NCBI RefSeq assembly: GCF_016107535.1
Contig: NZ_JABASQ010000011.1
Span: 18,963 to 82,962 of the forward strand
DNA: 64,000 bases
Direction: 5' to 3'
Source: Psychrobacter cibarius
GTDB taxonomy: Bacteria > Pseudomonadota > Gammaproteobacteria > Pseudomonadales > Moraxellaceae
Shown: positions 30,167-38,708 of the stretch, in pieces
Numbering within the stretch: position 1 is the stretch's first letter
Layout: each line of letters starts with the position of its first letter
Position numbers and translations under genes: made by a program
The notes under the pieces: model-generated
What the model was told of the DNA's origin: nothing
Seen by the model: only the letters and a program-made list of their open reading frames with translations
Database searches by the model: none

Positions 30167-31714
30167 TTACTTATGCTCTTTACGTAGTGGATCCGCTGCC
30201 ATTCTTTGTTGCTCTTTTAGATGACGCTCTTCCCAATAAGGGGCGTTTTTGATGCCGAATTTTGCAGGATCAAAACTGTAGCGCTCAACACCTGCTTTAC
30301 GCTGTGCTTCATAGTCTTTTAGCATAGTAAGCGTTGGACGAGCCACAATGAAGATGACCAAGATACCAACGATGTTCAACCAAGCCATAAGCCCAACACC
30401 AATATCACCAATAGCCCAAATGTAGCCAGCTGAGTTTAGGCCGCCGTAAGCAACCATCACCATGATTAAGATTTTGACTAAGAATAGACCAGTCTTGTTG
30501 GCACTGCGACCGACAAAGCGCGTTAGATAAGCAACGTTCACTTCAGCGATGTAGTAGTAAGCCAAGATAGTGGTAAAGGCAAAGAAGAAGACAGCAATAG
30601 CGATAAAGGTGTTACCAAAACCACCATAAACAGATTCCATCGCCATTTGCGTGAATGCAGGGGCGTTGATTTCAGTGGTAGCAGCGACATTCTGTACGAT
30701 GAACTGACCGTCTGGTAATGTCCCTTGAATGTTGTAAGTACCCATGGTTAGGATCATGAAGGCAGTAGCAGAACATACTAATAGGGTATCGACATATACT
30801 GAGAATGCCTGAACCAAACCCTGCTGTGATGGATGCTCAACTTCAGCAGCAGCAGCAGCATGAGGACCTGTACCTTGACCTGCTTCATTTGAGTAAATAC
30901 CACGTTTTACGCCCCAACCAATCGCTGCACCAAAACCTGCTTGAGCAGTAAATGCATCGCTAACGATTAGACCGAATACTTGTGGAATCATATCAAAGTT
31001 AGTAAACATGATGATCAGTGCAAGAACGATATAGCCCAGTGCCATAAAAGGAACGGCATACTCGGTAAACGTTGCGATACGCTTGATACCACCAAAAATG
31101 ATAATACCTAATACCACAAGGATAATGGCTAAGGCTACTAGACGCATTGAGCCAACTTCTAAGGCGCCAATGCTCATAACAGACCCTTCGCCCATTACCT
31201 GTGCGAAAGCATTGATAACGCCGTTTGCCTGTACACCTGGTAAAAATATACCACAAGCGAGGATAGATGAGATTGCAAAGAGGATGCCATACCATTTTTG
31301 GCCAAGTGCGCGTTCAAAATAGTAAGCTGGGCCACCGCGATATTCGCCAGTGATGACATCTTTTTCTTTATAAATCTGTGCGAGCGTAGACTCAACATAA
31401 GCAGTAGATGCGCCTAAGAAGGCCACGACCCACATCCAAAATACGGCACCTGGGCCACCGAAGCCGATAGCCGCAGCTACCCCAGCGATATTACCCATAC
31501 CCACGCGTCCTGCGAGTGATACGGCAAGTGCCTGAAATGATGAAATACCTTGATCACTAGATTTACCAGTAAAGAGTAACTTGATCATTTCACCGAACAG
31601 ACGCACTTGTACGAAGCGCGTCATAATGGAATAAAATAGGCCCGCGCCCAAGCACAGATAGATCAGTGCGGGGCTCCAGATAATTCCGTTTACTAAGTTA
31701 ACTAAACCTTCCAT
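30167..31714 (-). CDS. Sodium:alanine/glycine symporter (AGCS family)
   Basis: This 515-residue inner-membrane protein has about 11 hydrophobic segments and imports alanine or glycine with sodium. Family motifs include GVGMGNIAGVAAAIGFGGPGA-like sequence near residues 70-90 (read as GRVGMGNIAGVA) and NEAGQGTGPHAAAAAEV near 275-291. The C-terminal tail is charged and cytosolic. The start has AGGAA eight bases upstream. A 24-base palindrome lies about 45 bases upstream of the start and may be a regulatory site. Substrate (alanine or glycine) is from the family, not from this sequence. Confidence 0.93.
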   Translation of the reverse strand: MEGLVNLVNGIIWSPALIYLCLGAGLFYSIMTRFVQVRLFGEMIKLLFTGKSSDQGISSFQALAVSLAGRVGMGNIAGVAAAIGFGGPGAVFWMWVVAFLGASTAYVESTLAQIYKEKDVITGEYRGGPAYYFERALGQKWYGILFAISSILACGIFLPGVQANGVINAFAQVMGEGSVMSIGALEVGSMRLVALAIILVVLGIIIFGGIKRIATFTEYAVPFMALGYIVLALIIMFTNFDMIPQVFGLIVSDAFTAQAGFGAAIGWGVKRGIYSNEAGQGTGPHAAAAAEVEHPSQQGLVQAFSVYVDTLLVCSATAFMILTMGTYNIQGTLPDGQFIVQNVAATTEINAPAFTQMAMESVYGGFGNTFIAIAVFFFAFTTILAYYYIAEVNVAYLTRFVGRSANKTGLFLVKILIMVMVAYGGLNSAGYIWAIGDIGVGLMAWLNIVGILVIFIVARPTLTMLKDYEAQRKAGVERYSFDPAKFGIKNAPYWEERHLKEQQRMAADPLRKEHK

Positions 31715-32910
31715 ATGTATATTCCTAGTACTGTCTCAAAGTGGCTCTGTATGCTAGGAGTAAGCTAACTGGTTAACTTACTTATTTAAGTTAAGCAGTT
31801 AAATTATCTACATTGACTCATGTATATCCGTTAAGTCTCATACGCGCTTAGCCACTAAGAATGGACTGTAGTTGTCTGTAGTTATCCGCTTGGTTTATCA
31901 GTAATATTGACAGTTTGCTTATGCTTATTACCGACGATATGCGTATCAGCATAGTTGCAAGGCGTAAGCTGTCTCAATTACTGCGACATTTATCTTATCA
32001 CTTCACTTAATATCTGAGATGAATGTTCAGTAGACCGGTGGATAAAACAGGCGGTTATAATATTAAATACTTATCATGCCGATAGCATTCAACTTTTTGT
32101 GAGCAGTATCGATTGACTACAGGGTTGGTGTGGCTGATTGAAACGATTAAGCGAATCTCTAATAATTGAGTAATATTTTACATAGAAATCAACAACTCGC
32201 TAATACTAATCAAGCCATAAGTCCACTACCAAATGTATTCAAACCGTACGGCTACGTAACTGCAATTTGCCATATTTTTGTCGTAATTACTAGAATTTTC
32301 TTTGTACAGAAGCATATATATTCATATTGAGTCAGGAAGATATGACTACAAATAACGATAAAATATCGCATGTTTTGACCGTTGTTAGATGTCGAATCAA
32401 TAGATAAAGCCACATCGACTACACAAAAACAGAGCGGTCATTCAGCGCTTATCTGTCACTCCTCTATACTGGACAAGGTATGGAGTAAAGATAATGCCAG
32501 TGGTTCGATGATATTTGTGAGGTAGATGTTATCAATGACAGGTAATAAAAACGAGCAATAGTCATGGGATAGCAGTGTGGTTTTGCGGTTGTGTTTTGGT
32601 AACGGCTAATTGTAAAAATACCGAGATAGCGCCATCATTGTGTAAGATATCTTATCCTGTAGGTTCGTTTCGTTGATAAGACGAGAGCATAGGGCGGTAC
32701 ACGATTGCTATCGTACTCACTAACTGCTGTTTTTATGTTTAGTGTGGCTTTAATACAAGTGATGTGCCTTTATTATAAAAAATATACGGCTTCAATATAA
32801 ATAGACATACATTTGCATGAACTCATTTATCAGCTTCAAAATACAAGCTTTAAAAAATTATTAAAAAAGTGTTACTGGCTATTTGTTATTTACCATTATT
32901 AGGAGAAACA
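31715..32910. other. Long region (about 1.2 kb) without a convincing gene
   Basis: This is the largest gap in the window, between divergent symporter and lemA genes. No reading frame has both a ribosome site and protein-like composition. The best tiny candidate is 32342-32407, 21 codons after AGGAAGAT. It also holds the palindrome at 31759-31782. Two divergent promoters are expected, which needs only part of the length, so a small RNA or decayed sequence is possible. Confidence 0.5.
31759..31782. promoter_or_regulatory. 24-bp near-perfect palindrome upstream of the symporter gene
   Basis: AGTAAGCTAACT is followed by GGTTAACTTACT, a dyad with a single mismatched pair position. It is centred 56 bases upstream of the symporter start codon. 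It could be an operator for a dimeric regulator or a 5' leader stem. Confidence 0.45.
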
Positions 32911-33546
32911 ATGATGACGCGTCAATCAATTGTAAAACCCATATTGCTCGCAGCCGTGTTAGCGACGTCTACCGTTGGTCTAAGCGGTTGTGGCTACAAC
33001 AACCTGCAGGCTCAAGATGAGCAAGTTACCGCGTCGTGGTCAGAAGTGGTGAACCAATATCAACGCCGCGCTGATTTGGTGCCAAACTTAGTCAAAGTCG
33101 TGCAGCAGTATGCTGAGCAAGAACAAGAAGTGTTTACTCAAGTAGCTGAGGCACGCTCTCGTGCTGGTAGCATTACTGTGACGCCAGAAGTACTGAATGA
33201 TCCAGAAGCGATGGAGCGTTATGCAGCTGCACAGGAACAGATGACAGGTGCATTATCACGTTTGATGGCTGTCTCTGAACGTTATCCTGAGTTAAAGTCA
33301 GATGCTTTGTTCCAAGACTTACAAGCCCAGCTCGAAGGCACTGAAAACCGTATTGCCGTCGCTCGTAACCGTTATATTCAAGAAGTGCAAAGCTATAATA
33401 CGACGGTGCGCCAATTCCCAACCAACATTACAGCAAAAGTATTTGGTATGAATGCCAAGCCAAACTTTAGCGTGGCGAATGAAGACGCTATTTCAACCGC
33501 ACCAAGTGTTGACTTCGGTGATGACAAGTCAGCGACAGCTGAGTAG
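32911..33546 (+). CDS. LemA family lipoprotein
   Basis: This 211-residue protein has a signal peptide ending in lipobox LSGC (about residue 27). The LemA signature GYNNLQAQDEQVTASW and the helical RRADLVPNLVKVVQQYA segment follow. LemA proteins form an extended helical bundle and are usually encoded with TPM-domain proteins, as here, but their role is not settled. The start has AGGAGA; two adjacent ATGs (32911 and 32914) are possible. The C-terminal tail is Asp/Ser-rich. A terminator follows, so the TPM genes may use a separate promoter. Confidence 0.92.
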   Translation: MMTRQSIVKPILLAAVLATSTVGLSGCGYNNLQAQDEQVTASWSEVVNQYQRRADLVPNLVKVVQQYAEQEQEVFTQVAEARSRAGSITVTPEVLNDPEAMERYAAAQEQMTGALSRLMAVSERYPELKSDALFQDLQAQLEGTENRIAVARNRYIQEVQSYNTTVRQFPTNITAKVFGMNAKPNFSVANEDAISTAPSVDFGDDKSATAE

Positions 33547-33566
33547 TGGTGATTAAATAGAGATGA

Positions 33567-33598
33567 AAACAGAGCGGGATTTGCCGCTCTGTTTGTTT
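33567..33598 (+). terminator. Terminator after lemA-like gene
   Basis: An 11-base-pair stem AAACAGAGCGG/CCGCTCTGTTT with a six-base loop is followed by GTTTAC. The T-tract is short, so termination may be partial. Confidence 0.7.
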
Positions 33599-33807
33599 AC
33601 ATTTTTATCGTTTAGCTCAGTTAGCCACTAGTTTGCTTAGCCACATTTTTAAAGGTATTGATGGATATGAATGCCTATTAAATGAATACCAAATCCAAAA
33701 AGTACGATTAGCTGTGTCAAATTTGGTTTCTTTGCTATGCTAGTTTTTGTGAATGGTATCACGTAGATTCACTCAGTACAGATGTCACTTGAGGTGGTAT
33801 AGATTAG

Positions 33808-34968
33808 ATGAACAATTTAAAAGCAATCCTATCAGTATTACTGTTCACACTCAGCGTCAGTAGTGCGTCTGTGTTGTATGCTGCGCCTAATGAAGCCATT
33901 GATAGCACCTCAGACATGCAAAGTCGTAGTGTTGAGGATTTGGTAGCGATTGCCAAAGCGGGCGAGTCTAATGAAGCGATCAATGACGCTGTATTGGGTA
34001 ATGATGCAATCAATGATGCCATTTTAGATAATGAGGCGATTAACCCTAATGTGGCTAATAATGAGGCAACAGTTGGGTCAACAGCCGAAAATCCTTCTCC
34101 TATACAGTCAAATGCACCCAGTGTCGATGCCGCTAAGCTCATATTAAATAATCCTGTCGTTGATCAGGCTAATATTCTAAATCCGCAAGAAAAACAGCGT
34201 CTAGAGGCGCAGCTTAGAAATATTTATCAGCAAGGTCTTGCCCAAGCGGCGGTGGTTATCGTGCCTACAACCAATGGCGTCCCTATATTTGACTATGCTC
34301 TACAAGTAGCTGAGAAGTGGCAGCTGGGCAATAAAGACGTCGATGATGGCTTACTCATGGTAGTCGCCGTCAATGACCGTGATATGTACATTTTGACGGG
34401 TTATGGACTAGAGGGTGTCTTACCAGATGCTGCCGTCAATCGTATTATTCGTGAAGATATCACGCCGTTATCTAAGCAAAATAACTATGGCGCTGGGATA
34501 ATAGCTGGCGTTGACGCACTCAAAACGCGGCTGACTGCTGATCCTGAGGTATTGGCTCGTGCTGATGCGCAAGCAGCCGAGCGTAGTGCACAACAAGGTT
34601 CAGACGAGCTACCATCGCCCATATTTTTATTCATTATGGCAATGATATTTGGAAGCTTTATTACCAGTATTTTTGGTCGTGTATTTGGTTCTATTATTAC
34701 TGCTGGTGGGTTTTTTGCGGGATCGTTAGCCTTAGGCGGTGGTTTTTTTATGACCGTTATCATGGCTATATTCTTATGGCTATTTTTGATTTCACGTGGC
34801 GGCGGTGGTGGTAAAGGTGGGTCTGGCGGCGGTCGTAGAGGCGGCGGCATGATATTCCTACCTGGTATGGGCGGTGGCGGTGGCTCTGGAGGTGGCGGCT
34901 TCGGCGGCGGCGGCTTCGGTGGTGGAGGCGGCGGTTTTGGCGGCGGCGGTGCTGGTGGCTCGTGGTAG
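33808..34968 (+). CDS. TPM-domain protein (YgcG-like) with glycine-rich tail
   Basis: This 386-residue protein is exported by a signal peptide ending near LYA/AP (about residue 26). A linker with 10-residue repeats (residues 55-94) precedes the TPM domain (about 110-250), which carries VVDQANILNP and the DDGLLMVVAVNDRDMYILTGYGLEG core. Two hydrophobic segments (about 270-290 and 305-330) precede a tail made almost wholly of Gly with a few Ser/Arg/Phe. This is the usual plan of membrane-anchored TPM proteins encoded with LemA. TPM proteins are implicated in membrane protein or photosystem maintenance in other organisms; the role here is unknown. Confidence 0.9.
   Translation: MNNLKAILSVLLFTLSVSSASVLYAAPNEAIDSTSDMQSRSVEDLVAIAKAGESNEAINDAVLGNDAINDAILDNEAINPNVANNEATVGSTAENPSPIQSNAPSVDAAKLILNNPVVDQANILNPQEKQRLEAQLRNIYQQGLAQAAVVIVPTTNGVPIFDYALQVAEKWQLGNKDVDDGLLMVVAVNDRDMYILTGYGLEGVLPDAAVNRIIREDITPLSKQNNYGAGIIAGVDALKTRLTADPEVLARADAQAAERSAQQGSDELPSPIFLFIMAMIFGSFITSIFGRVFGSIITAGGFFAGSLALGGGFFMTVIMAIFLWLFLISRGGGGGKGGSGGGRRGGGMIFLPGMGGGGGSGGGGFGGGGFGGGGGGFGGGGAGGSW
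33970..34077 (+). repeat. 30-bp tandem repeat inside the TPM gene
   Basis: Units begin at 33970, 34000 and 34030, with a partial fourth at 34060. They encode repeats of the form N-E/D-A-I-N-D-A in the linker between signal peptide and TPM domain. The period is a multiple of three, so copy-number change keeps the frame. Confidence 0.8.
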
Positions 34969-35042
34969 ACGCTTGGTAGATGCTTAAGTAAAAACAGATA
35001 CTAAACGACCGTCAGCAATGACGTATTTGAGGAAATAGTAAA

Positions 35043-35567
35043 ATGTCAGAAAACAACGCGTCAAATCCCAGTTTTGCCCGCTGGTGGCGTCAAGTCTTAT
35101 TTATTCCTATATTGCATAGTAAATGGTTAACAGCAGCAGCCAAAGCACGTTTAACAGACGAGGTGACCCGTGCAGAGCGAGGGCATCGGGGTGAGGTGTT
35201 TTTGATTGTAGAAAACCATCTGCCGATTCAAGAGGCGTATTATATTGGCTGTCGCGAACGTGCGATTGAGCTGTTTAGTGAGTATCGAGTTTGGGATACT
35301 GAGGAGAATACGGGCGTCTTGGTGTATGTCAATATTTGCGAGCACCAGTTAGAGATCGTAGCTGATCGTGGTATCAGTGCTCATGTCAGCCCCACCGTTT
35401 GGCGGGCGATGTGTGATAAGGCTGTGTCAGGTATTGCCAATCAAAAAACCGAAGAAAGCCTTGCTGAATTGTTAGATGAAGTTGGGCAAGTGCTGCGTCA
35501 GTATTATCATTTGGAGCAGGATCCAGCGGGTAACGAGTTGTCTGATACTGTGGTGTTTTTGAAGTAA
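35043..35567 (+). CDS. Cytosolic or membrane-associated TPM-domain protein
   Basis: This 174-residue protein has a TPM domain without signal peptide. The core EENTGVLVYVNICEHQLEIVADRGI is of the TPM type, followed by helical IANQKTEESLAELLDEV. A basic, aromatic N-terminus (ARWWRQVLFIPILHSKW) could contact the membrane. GAGGAAATAG lies upstream of the start, 75 bases after the preceding TPM gene with no terminator, so the two are probably co-transcribed. LemA-TPM-TPM trios are common in gammaproteobacteria. Confidence 0.85.
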   Translation: MSENNASNPSFARWWRQVLFIPILHSKWLTAAAKARLTDEVTRAERGHRGEVFLIVENHLPIQEAYYIGCRERAIELFSEYRVWDTEENTGVLVYVNICEHQLEIVADRGISAHVSPTVWRAMCDKAVSGIANQKTEESLAELLDEVGQVLRQYYHLEQDPAGNELSDTVVFLK

Positions 35568-35765
35568 CGTAGATGAGGGAATCTGATGGGTTGTTATTTT
35601 GCTAGCATCGTGTTCTTTTATAGGGTTTCGACCTCAATTACAATATAATAGCGCCTCTAGAAATCGAGGGTGACTGATATATTGCTCAAGCGTCTATACA
35701 GGCTTTGCATTTATAAAGGCACTTCTCAAAAGCACTCTACTACAAAAAGCCGTCACTGGAATCCT

Positions 35766-36764
35766 ATGATTGATTTAATAAAGAAATTACCAAAAGCTGA
35801 GCTGCATTTACATATTGAAGGCTCACTAGAACCTGAGCTGATGTTTAGATTGGCCAAAAAGAACCAGATAGAGATTCCTTATAAAAATATAGAAGATGTG
35901 CGCAACGCCTACAACTTCACCAACTTGCAAACCTTTTTAGATATCTACTATGCAGGCGCAAATGTCCTGATCACTAAAGACGATTTTTATGATTTAACGT
36001 GGGAATATATACTTAAGTGTGTTGAAGATAACGTCATTCACACAGAGATATTTTTTGACCCGCAGACGCATACTGAACGAGGCATACCTTTTGAAGTGGT
36101 GATAACGGGCATCAAAGAAGCGCTTGCAGATGCCAAAGAAAAATATGGTATCACCTCTTGTATTATCATGTGTTTCCTAAGGCATTTATCACAAGAAGAA
36201 GCGTTTGAGACCTTAGAGCAAGCACTGGTATTCAAAGATGACATCATCGGTGTCGGTCTTGATTCGTCAGAGCTGGGCAATCCACCATCGAAATTCAAAG
36301 ATGTCTTCAAAAAAGCTAAAGAAGCAGGTTTTAAGCTGGTCGCCCATGCTGGTGAAGAAGCAGATTTTTCGTACATTTACGAAGCGCTGGACTTATTAAA
36401 TATCAATAGAATCGATCATGGTGTGCAATCGATAAAAAGCCCAGAGTTGATGCAAAGACTTAAAGATGAGCAAATGCCGCTGACCGTTTGCCCGAACTCA
36501 AATATTGAGCTGAAAGTCTTTGATAATTACAAAGAACACAATATCAAAGAGCTGCTAGATTATGGTCTAAATATCACCATAAACTCAGACGACCCAGCCT
36601 ATTTCAAAGGTTATATGAATCAGAACTTTATAAATATATGCGAAAATTTACCGCTAACAGAAGACGATGTTGTTACTTTGGTAAAGAACTCCTTTAATGC
36701 CTCATTTATTAGTGATGAATTAAAAGCAGCATATTTGGCGAAAGTTGATCTGGCACTAAAATAA
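35766..36764 (+). CDS. Adenine deaminase (adenosine deaminase superfamily)
   Basis: This 332-residue cytosolic enzyme probably converts adenine to hypoxanthine in purine salvage. The metal-binding HLHIEGSLEPE near residue 14 and the SDDPAYF motif near residue 278 are typical of adenine deaminases rather than adenosine deaminases, which usually carry HVHLDG and other residues at the second site. The catalytic HAGEE and the IDHGV metal His are also present. The start at 35766 fits the family; the frame to 35670 adds 32 basic residues without homology. A strong hairpin terminator follows. Confidence 0.88.
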   Translation: MIDLIKKLPKAELHLHIEGSLEPELMFRLAKKNQIEIPYKNIEDVRNAYNFTNLQTFLDIYYAGANVLITKDDFYDLTWEYILKCVEDNVIHTEIFFDPQTHTERGIPFEVVITGIKEALADAKEKYGITSCIIMCFLRHLSQEEAFETLEQALVFKDDIIGVGLDSSELGNPPSKFKDVFKKAKEAGFKLVAHAGEEADFSYIYEALDLLNINRIDHGVQSIKSPELMQRLKDEQMPLTVCPNSNIELKVFDNYKEHNIKELLDYGLNITINSDDPAYFKGYMNQNFINICENLPLTEDDVVTLVKNSFNASFISDELKAAYLAKVDLALK

Positions 36765-36790
36765 ACCAATTATGATTAGGTTTTAGATCC

Positions 36791-36830
36791 GAGGCTTAAC
36801 GGTTGATATCAATCGTTAAGCCTTTTCTTT
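36791..36830 (+). terminator. Terminator after adenine deaminase gene
   Basis: A 16-base inverted repeat (AGGCTTAACGGTTGAT with its complement, one G-T pair, almost no loop) is followed by a T-rich tract. Confidence 0.85.
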
Positions 36831-36844
36831 TTTACACGGTATGC

Positions 36845-36907
36845 TTTTTAGGTTCAACTGACTTAGGTTTAAGCGACTTAGGTGCAAGTGACTTAGGTTC
36901 AGGCGAC
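36845..36907. repeat. 15-bp tandem repeat just beyond the sirtuin stop codon
   Basis: Three units of GACTTAGGTtyAAGC type begin at 36860, 36875 and 36890, with a partial one before them. Read on the minus strand, in frame with the sirtuin gene and after its TAG, they encode P-K-S-L/V-x pentapeptides and end at a TAA (36832-36834). Confidence 0.85.
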
Positions 36908-37707
36908 TAGAGCGCAGTGATTTTCTGGATTAATAACGGCATAATCACACCAGCTTTTTCTGCTAAGGTGATATCCACAATAGTATTCGGCGTTGGATTG
37001 GGATTTATCTCAATAATTTTGGCACCATTTTGCTTCGCTAACTGTGCGAGTCCAGCGGCAGGATAGACGAGACTGGAGGTGCCAATACTGATAAATACCT
37101 CGCAGTTCGCCGCCGCATCTTCTGCCGTTTGCCATGCTTGTACTGGTAATGCTTCGCCAAACCAAACGATATCTGGTCTGATATAGCCATCGCAATGGCG
37201 ACAGGTCATCAGTGTGTCATCAAAATTGATTGTATCCTCGCTATGATACGAACCCCTCGATTGACTTTGGCAGACTGTCTCGCATTGACTACAGCGGTTA
37301 TGCCACAGATTGCCATGCAAATGAGTTACCGTACTGCCAGCTTGCTCATGTAAATCATCAACATTTTGAGTGATAAGTGTTAATGATTGATTGGACGACT
37401 GAGTATGGTATTGCCACTGCGCTAAGGCAACATGTGCAGGGTTCGGTTTTTTATCTGCGACCAATTGCCTGCGCCATTGATACCATGACCACACCAGTTT
37501 TGGATCACGAGTGAAAGCCTCAGGTGTCGCCAAGTCTTCCACACCATAGTTTTCCCACAAGCCTGTTTGCTTATCTCGGAAAGTTGGAATGCCACTTTCT
37601 GCTGAAATCCCTGCACCCGTTAAGATGCAAATATGCTGTTTGGATGTCAATAATTTAGCAGCAAGTTCTACTTCTGCTATTAACGCTGGTGATAATTCTG
37701 CTAACAT
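36907..37707 (-). CDS. NAD-dependent protein deacylase, sirtuin (CobB type)
   Basis: This 266-residue cytosolic Sir2 enzyme removes acyl groups from lysines using NAD. NAD-binding GAGISAESGIPTFRD is at residues 31-45. TQNVDDLH is at about 113-120, and the catalytic His131 is in HLHGN. The zinc site is C139, C142, C169 and C172. Y76 and R79 (YQWR) match the pair that binds succinyl or malonyl groups in class III sirtuins, so desuccinylase activity is likely. The TAG stop is followed in frame by a further 24 codons of repeat-rich sequence, suggesting that the gene once encoded, or variably encodes, a longer C-terminus. Confidence 0.93.
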   Translation of the reverse strand: MLAELSPALIAEVELAAKLLTSKQHICILTGAGISAESGIPTFRDKQTGLWENYGVEDLATPEAFTRDPKLVWSWYQWRRQLVADKKPNPAHVALAQWQYHTQSSNQSLTLITQNVDDLHEQAGSTVTHLHGNLWHNRCSQCETVCQSQSRGSYHSEDTINFDDTLMTCRHCDGYIRPDIVWFGEALPVQAWQTAEDAAANCEVFISIGTSSLVYPAAGLAQLAKQNGAKIIEINPNPTPNTIVDITLAEKAGVIMPLLIQKITAL

Positions 37708-37742
37708 GAGCCAACCCTTGCTAATAATGGATATCTCTTCTA

Positions 37743-38111
37743 ATGATAGATGGAATTTGGTGGCTTGTCATATTGTTTACCGTTATTGCCGCTTTATGGT
37801 TGTTGGCAAAGTCGCGCGGCGTAAAAGTGGGTGAGACAATTCATAATAAATCGTCTAAAAGCGTGAAAAAACCTATTAATGACGACTTGCAAAAAACATC
37901 CGTACTGATTAAACAGTATTTTCCTGATTATCGAGTCACACGCAAGACCAATCATCTATTGCTCAGTAAACAAGATAAAAAAATTGCAATGATTACGATG
38001 GATAAGAAAATTGCTTCAGGTCAGCGCCTGTTGGGTAACGTGCCCGTGATTAATTATCATCGTGTGCCTAACCGTGCCCAGCTAGCAGCTAATTTGCAGC
38101 AAGCAGAATAG
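37743..38111 (+). CDS. Unrecognised membrane-anchored small protein
   Basis: This 122-residue protein starts with one hydrophobic segment (about residues 5-22) and a basic linker. A compact C-terminal part follows, with KKIAMITMDKKIASGQRLLG and INYHRVPNRAQL. The layout resembles the DUF2726 protein at 59093, which also has one membrane segment followed by a nuclease-like fold, but the acidic catalytic residues are not evident, so this is only a suggestion. It is divergent from the sirtuin gene with only 35 bases between, so their promoters must overlap or lie inside coding sequence. Confidence 0.55.
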   Translation: MIDGIWWLVILFTVIAALWLLAKSRGVKVGETIHNKSSKSVKKPINDDLQKTSVLIKQYFPDYRVTRKTNHLLLSKQDKKIAMITMDKKIASGQRLLGNVPVINYHRVPNRAQLAANLQQAE

Positions 38112-38273
38112 GCGAGTGTTATAAGAAAAATGCCTATCATATAAGAGAACTGTTCATCAATAGGCGAGTATGCACAGTGAAATCCGCAAATATTTTGAGC
38201 ACGGAGTTGATAGATATTCAAGATTTAGGGTAATGCTAAGGAAGGATGACACAAATATTGTAGATACAATGAT

Positions 38274-38350
38274 TGGTGCGCTCGGCGGGAATCGAACCCA
38301 CGACCCTCGGCTTCGGAGACCGATACTCTATCCAACTGAGCTACGAGCGC
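38274..38350 (-). tRNA. tRNA-Arg, anticodon CCG
   Basis: The minus strand folds as a cloverleaf. The seven-base acceptor stem is GCGCTCG/CGAGCGC. The D-arm contains AGCTCAGTTGGATAGAG, the anticodon loop is CTCCGAA, the T-arm has GGTTCGATTCC, and CCA is encoded at 38274-38276. It reads codon CGG. Confidence 0.95.
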
Positions 38351-38659
38351 ATAATAACAACGGCGTACGGTATTATCAACATCATGCCTAAACGAGCGTT
38401 ATGAGCAGTAAATATGTCGAAAAATAAAGACCGCTTAGTCTAACAAATAAAATCCATAAAGCCAATGAATGAAGACAGTGATTGATGTTTTTTAAGAAAA
38501 AACAGGATAGTCATTAAACAAGCATGGCAATCTACCTGCCTTTTCCCTTATAATGACAGGGAGAATTCATATTTATAATCACCGATTACAAGTGTGCTAG
38601 TACGCGGGATGGCTGTTTGCTATTGATAACTATTTGGTTGTCAAAGGAGGACAAGCAGA

Positions 38660-38692
38660 ATGTCTGAGCCGTATAAGCCTTTGTATATGTAA
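38660..38692 (+). CDS. Possible ten-codon leader ORF before cytochrome gene
   Basis: A perfect AAAGGAGG (38643-38650) lies nine bases before an ATG opening a ten-codon frame (MSEPYKPLYM) that ends 16 bases before the cytochrome start. The cytochrome gene itself has a weaker ribosome site, so this may be a translated leader that couples to it. Translation is not shown. Confidence 0.35.
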   Translation: MSEPYKPLYM

Positions 38693-38708
38693 TAAGAGAA
38701 CGTGACGA

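Noticed and set aside
34485..34850. Long proline-rich antisense frame
   Set aside because: It is the mirror of the glycine-rich tail of the TPM gene and has no ribosome site.
38170..38391. A 73-codon reading frame with GGNRTHDPRLRRP-like sequence
   Set aside because: It is the translation of the antisense strand of the tRNA-Arg gene, a well-known false protein.
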